Shown piece by piece: positions 5,860-8,309 of a DNA stretch of 8,309 nucleotides. The translations under genes and the position numbers were made by a program. This stretch comes from Thalassarchaeum sp002495735 (GTDB taxonomy: Archaea > Thermoplasmatota > Poseidoniia > Poseidoniales > Thalassarchaeaceae): contig CALDRG010000122.1 of assembly GCA_937911265.1 (NCBI GenBank), forward strand, positions 1 through 8,309. Reading direction: 5' to 3'. The notes under the pieces are model-generated. The model was not told the origin of the DNA, searched no databases, and saw only the letters and a list, made by a program, of their open reading frames with translations. How positions within the stretch are numbered: the first letter of the stretch is position 1; each line of letters opens with the position of its first letter.

Positions 5860-6789
5860 GTGGGTAACAAAGTACACGATGTGATAATCATCGGTTCAGG
5901 TCCAGCTGGTTACACAGCTGGTCTGTACGCTGCGCGCGCTATGCTGGACCCGCTGATGTTCGCCGGCTATATGTCCGGAGGGCAGCTGATGCTGACCTCG
6001 GATGTCGAGAACTTTCCTGGATACCCCTCTGGAATCGGCGGGCCCGAAATGATGGTTCACATGCGCGAGCAGGCTGAGCGCTTCGGACTCAAGGTACAGG
6101 ACAAGAACGTCGAGAGAGTTGACTTCTCGGATCGGCCCTTCGGCATATGGGTAGAGGGCGAGGAGTATCGTGCCGAGTCTGTAATCATCTGCACCGGCGC
6201 GGAGGCCATCTGGCTCGGTGTAGAAGGGGAGGAAGCACAGAAGGGCAGGGGTATCTCGACTTGCGCGACTTGCGACGGTGCCTTCTTCCGAGACCAAGAG
6301 GTCATTGTAGTGGGAGGGGGTGACTCTGCGATGGAGGAAGCTACTTTCCTGACTAGATTCGCTAGTAAGGTCACCATAATCCACCGGCGCGAGGGATTCA
6401 GAGCCTCGAAGGTGATGTACGAGCGGGCTGTGAGTCATCCGAAGATCGACATTATGACTCATAGACAGATTAAGAAGTGGCTCTCTGACGAGAATGGCCT
6501 CAGCGGGGCAATCATCGAGGACCCTAGGGATGGAAGCGGGCAAGAAATCGCTTGCACAGGGGCGTTCATCGCCATCGGACACAAGCCAATGACTGGTTTC
6601 CTAGATGGCGAAGTTGAGATGGATGAATCGGGCTACATACTGCACTCCGAACACACGATGACGAGTATTCCAGGTGTGTTCGCAGCTGGAGACGTGGTGG
6701 ACAAGCGCTACCGGCAGGCCATCACCGCCGCGGGCATGGGATGTCAAGCAGCAATGGATGTCGAGAAGTGGTTAGAAGACCAACATTGA
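5860..6789 (+). CDS. trxB: Thioredoxin reductase (NADPH, FAD-dependent)
   Basis: TrxB reduces thioredoxin-like proteins using electrons from NADPH by way of FAD and a redox-active disulfide. The 309-residue protein has the FAD-binding VIIIGSGPAGYTAGLYAAR (8-26), GGQLMLTSDVENFPGYP (40-56), the active-site CATC (Cys135, Cys138), the second dinucleotide fold VVGGGDSAMEEATFL (150-164), HRREGFRAS (175-183, basic residues typical of NADPH specificity) and FAAGDVVDKRYRQAITAAG (274-292, contacting FAD). Length is typical for the low-molecular-weight class. The start is GTG 5860, giving MGNKVHDVIIIGSG as in homologues. Residues 218-225 are encoded by the 26-bp segment copied upstream. Its FAD need links it functionally, though not as an operon, to the nearby rib genes. 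It lies 47 bp before moeZ on the same strand. Confidence 0.95.
   Translation: MGNKVHDVIIIGSGPAGYTAGLYAARAMLDPLMFAGYMSGGQLMLTSDVENFPGYPSGIGGPEMMVHMREQAERFGLKVQDKNVERVDFSDRPFGIWVEGEEYRAESVIICTGAEAIWLGVEGEEAQKGRGISTCATCDGAFFRDQEVIVVGGGDSAMEEATFLTRFASKVTIIHRREGFRASKVMYERAVSHPKIDIMTHRQIKKWLSDENGLSGAIIEDPRDGSGQEIACTGAFIAIGHKPMTGFLDGEVEMDESGYILHSEHTMTSIPGVFAAGDVVDKRYRQAITAAGMGCQAAMDVEKWLEDQH
6510..6535. repeat. 26-bp exact direct repeat, copy 2 (inside trxB)
   Basis: Lies inside the trxB coding frame (codons for residues 218-225, IIEDPRDG, plus flanking bases). It is probably the source copy, because here it is part of a normal, full-length gene. Confidence 0.9.
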
Positions 6790-6836
6790 GGCGCTAATTT
6801 GGGCCCGCCTTTCTGATTGTTTTCCGATGGTAGTAG

Positions 6837-8015
6837 GTGTTTGCAGCCGAAGAGGCCATGTTGGGACGGCCTCCTCATAGAGCCGTGTCTGATGAGCAGA
6901 GTACGCGCTACGCGAGGCATTTGACCCTCCCGGAGGTCGGCCCAGAAGGGCAGAGGCTCCTGAATGAGGCCTCAATCCTAGTAGTAGGAGCCGGGGGGCT
7001 GGGCTCTCCGGCTCTGCTATACCTAGCGGCCGCTGGAATAGGTAGGATAGGAATCATTGACGATGACTCGGTCGACCTCTCGAACCTGCAGAGGCAGGTT
7101 CTGCACGGTACATCCGCGGTCGGTGAGGCGAAGGTGATTTCTGCTGAACGTCGCCTAAATGATCTAAATCCTGAAGTCACAATCGAAGCGTATGAGGCAA
7201 GGCTCGAAGTCGTCAACGCCCTCGATTTGATTGGTGGCTTTGATCTCGTCATCGACGGCTCGGACAACTTCTCAACGAGGTACCTCATCAGTGACGCCTG
7301 CGAAATACTGGGCAAGCCCTGGGTGTTCGGCAGCATCCACAGATTCGAGGGCCAAGTCACCACCTTCAATCTCGACGGGGGGCCTAACTATCGCGACCTG
7401 TTTCCCAAGGCCCCACCAACGGAGCTAGCACCGAACTGCGCTGAGGCGGGTGTACTAGGAGTCCTGCCGGGAATCGTCGGTTCGATACAGGCCACTGAGG
7501 CGATCAAGATTATTCTAGGAGTTGGCGAGCCGCTCAGCGGCAGACTGCTGGTCATAGATGCCCTCGGCATGGGGATGCGTTCACTCTCGTACTCACACGA
7601 CCCGTCCCGAGCGACGGTGACCGACCTCTCCGATTATGCGATAGAGTGCTCAAACCCAGCAGACACCATCGAAGAGTCGCAGCGCGAGATGCTCGAAATC
7701 AACCCTGTCGATTACGTCGAAAGAGTTGGCCAGGGATGGTCGCCGTTCCTACTAGACGTCAGGAGGATGGATGAGGAGAGAATCGTCTCGCTAGAGGGTA
7801 CCTCGTTGCGCATCCAGCACAACTTGGTCCCGCAACGAGTCGAAGAGGTTCCTCACGACCGTGACGTGGTAATCTACTGTAGAACTGGAGGCAGGTCGGC
7901 TGCTGTAGCGCGTTTTCTAATAGCTTCGAGAAGCCCTGAGAGATATGTGTACAACCTGACTGGAGGGATTCACAAGTGGTCAGATACGGTTGATTCTAGT
8001 ATAATAAAATATTAA
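6837..8015 (+). CDS. moeZ: MoeZ-type E1-like adenylyltransferase with C-terminal rhodanese domain
   Basis: The protein (392 residues from GTG 6837; ATG 6858 is an alternative that removes seven residues) joins a ThiF/MoeB adenylation domain to a rhodanese domain. Residues about 18-250 hold RYARHLTLPEVG (24-35), the ATP loop VVGAGGLGSPA (49-59), DLSNLQRQVLH (80-90), DLVIDGSDNF (136-145) and NCAEAGVLGVLPG (200-212), whose Cys201 may be the E1-type cysteine. Residues about 290-385 are the rhodanese, with active-site Cys348 in YCRTGGRSAAVARF. Such enzymes activate the C-terminus of ubiquitin-like sulfur carriers (MoaD, ThiS, CysO, SAMP types) and load sulfur as a thiocarboxylate. The CxxC zinc motif of MoeB is replaced by NYRDLFP (184-190), as in actinobacterial MoeZ. 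A TAATTT box (6795-6800) may be its promoter. The final codons are AT-rich like the spacer after them. Confidence 0.93.
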   Translation: MFAAEEAMLGRPPHRAVSDEQSTRYARHLTLPEVGPEGQRLLNEASILVVGAGGLGSPALLYLAAAGIGRIGIIDDDSVDLSNLQRQVLHGTSAVGEAKVISAERRLNDLNPEVTIEAYEARLEVVNALDLIGGFDLVIDGSDNFSTRYLISDACEILGKPWVFGSIHRFEGQVTTFNLDGGPNYRDLFPKAPPTELAPNCAEAGVLGVLPGIVGSIQATEAIKIILGVGEPLSGRLLVIDALGMGMRSLSYSHDPSRATVTDLSDYAIECSNPADTIEESQREMLEINPVDYVERVGQGWSPFLLDVRRMDEERIVSLEGTSLRIQHNLVPQRVEEVPHDRDVVIYCRTGGRSAAVARFLIASRSPERYVYNLTGGIHKWSDTVDSSIIKY

Positions 8016-8043
8016 TTGTGGTAAGTAATAGTTGAAACTAACA

Positions 8044-8050
8044 TTTTTTT
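8044..8050 (+). terminator. T-run terminator after moeZ
   Basis: Seven consecutive T residues follow the moeZ stop by about 29 nt on the coding strand, within DNA of about one-quarter G+C (hand count 22 of 85 for 8016-8100). Archaeal RNA polymerase terminates at such T-runs without needing a hairpin. Confidence 0.55.
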
Positions 8051-8059
8051 GTGGTATTA

Positions 8060-8073
8060 AGTATAAATATACT
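8060..8073 (+). promoter_or_regulatory. TATA box inside an inverted repeat
   Basis: TATAAATA (8062-8069) is a strong archaeal TATA match, predicting transcription from about 8093-8097. It is embedded in a palindrome with arms AGTATA (8060-8065) and TATACT (8068-8073) around AA. It would drive the zinc-ribbon gene with a leader of about 75 nt. The rest of 8016-8170 shows no gene or RNA that I recognise. Confidence 0.5.
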
Positions 8074-8170
8074 ACTGATATTCGTCGGATTTAGTAATAC
8101 TAACTCATTTGTGGGTTCCAACCGTTCAGCGCATCGAAGATTTGTTGTATTAGTTCCCTCTCGGCGCATT

Positions 8171-8309
8171 ATGGCAATCATTCGCCAAGGAGTATGGAAA
8201 TGCCCGTCATGCGAGCGACATCAGGTATGGAAGACACGAGGGGAGACAGCGCGCTTAGACAGGAGGTGCCAACACTGCGGCAACAGAGTCAGGGCCACCT
8301 TGAATAGAT
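8171..8309 (+). CDS. Small zinc-ribbon protein, N-terminal part, continues beyond window edge
   Basis: From ATG 8171 the frame is open for 46 codons to the window end. It reads MAIIRQGVWKCPSC and then, after 18 residues, CQHCGNRVRATLNR. The two CxxC pairs (Cys11/14 and Cys33/36) form a classic four-cysteine zinc ribbon rich in Arg and Lys, suggesting nucleic-acid or protein binding. I do not recognise the family. No Shine-Dalgarno precedes the ATG. The frame is also open upstream, and GTG 8111 would add 20 residues without visible domain features, so the start is uncertain. The TATA box near 8065 supports a promoter for this gene. The full length and any further domain lie outside the window. 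Confidence 0.6.
   Translation, partial: MAIIRQGVWKCPSCERHQVWKTRGETARLDRRCQHCGNRVRATLNR

Noticed and set aside
5896..6582. Minus-strand ORF of 228 codons
   Set aside because: Antisense shadow of trxB with no recognisable motif.
8016..8114. Three TTGTGG hexamers in the AT-rich spacer
   Set aside because: Unequal spacing (33 and 60 bp) and short length; likely chance in low-complexity DNA.
1..8309. CRISPR array, tRNA or rRNA genes
   Set aside because: No regularly spaced repeats, cloverleaf arms or conserved rRNA segments seen on either strand by eye.

Overview
The window looks like a piece of a euryarchaeal chromosome, most plausibly from an uncultured marine Thermoplasmatota lineage such as Marine Group II (Poseidoniales). 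The archaeal signs are an archaeal-type FAD synthetase (RibL), a stand-alone archaeal-style DHBP synthase, leaderless-looking starts behind AT boxes, and T-run and TATA signals. The lineage is an inference from gene content and style, not from a marker gene. By eye the coding DNA has moderately high G+C, while the spacer after position 8015 is very AT-rich.

Layout: 1-1440 (minus) is the N-terminal 480 codons of a secreted subtilisin-like protease that runs off the left edge. 1491-2384 (minus) is a GHMP-family sugar kinase. A 57-bp divergent promoter region (2385-2441) separates it from a compact plus-strand riboflavin/flavin operon: ribB (2442-3155), ribL (3198-3656), ribE (3659-4264) and ribH (4261-4656). 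The last three have good Shine-Dalgarno sequences and tight or overlapping spacing. Converging on the operon with no gap is a class I SAM methyltransferase (4657-5517, minus). Behind it lies a 71-codon remnant (5570-5785, minus) matching only the C-terminus of phosphoenolpyruvate synthase. Then come thioredoxin reductase trxB (5860-6789, plus) and a MoeZ-type E1-like adenylyltransferase-rhodanese fusion (6837-8015, plus). An AT-rich spacer with a T-run and a strong TATA box leads to the start of a small zinc-ribbon protein (8171 to the right edge).

How the genes work together: RibB makes the four-carbon unit, RibH condenses it with the pyrimidine to form lumazine, RibE dismutates lumazine to riboflavin, and RibL adenylylates FMN to FAD. 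The FAD is used by flavoproteins such as the neighbouring TrxB. The GTP-cyclohydrolase branch and riboflavin kinase are not in the window. MoeZ suggests a sulfur-carrier (thiocarboxylate) pathway for molybdopterin, tRNA thiolation or sampylation-like chemistry. The secreted protease fits a protein-degrading heterotroph.

I did not find a clear new multi-gene system. The points most worth a second look are a perfect 10+1+10 inverted repeat centred on the protease start codon; a broken ppsA end joined to an exact 26-bp copy of a piece of trxB coding sequence 730 bp away; a symmetric AT box plus inverted repeat between the GHMP kinase and ribB; and a 13-codon ORF linking ribB to ribL.
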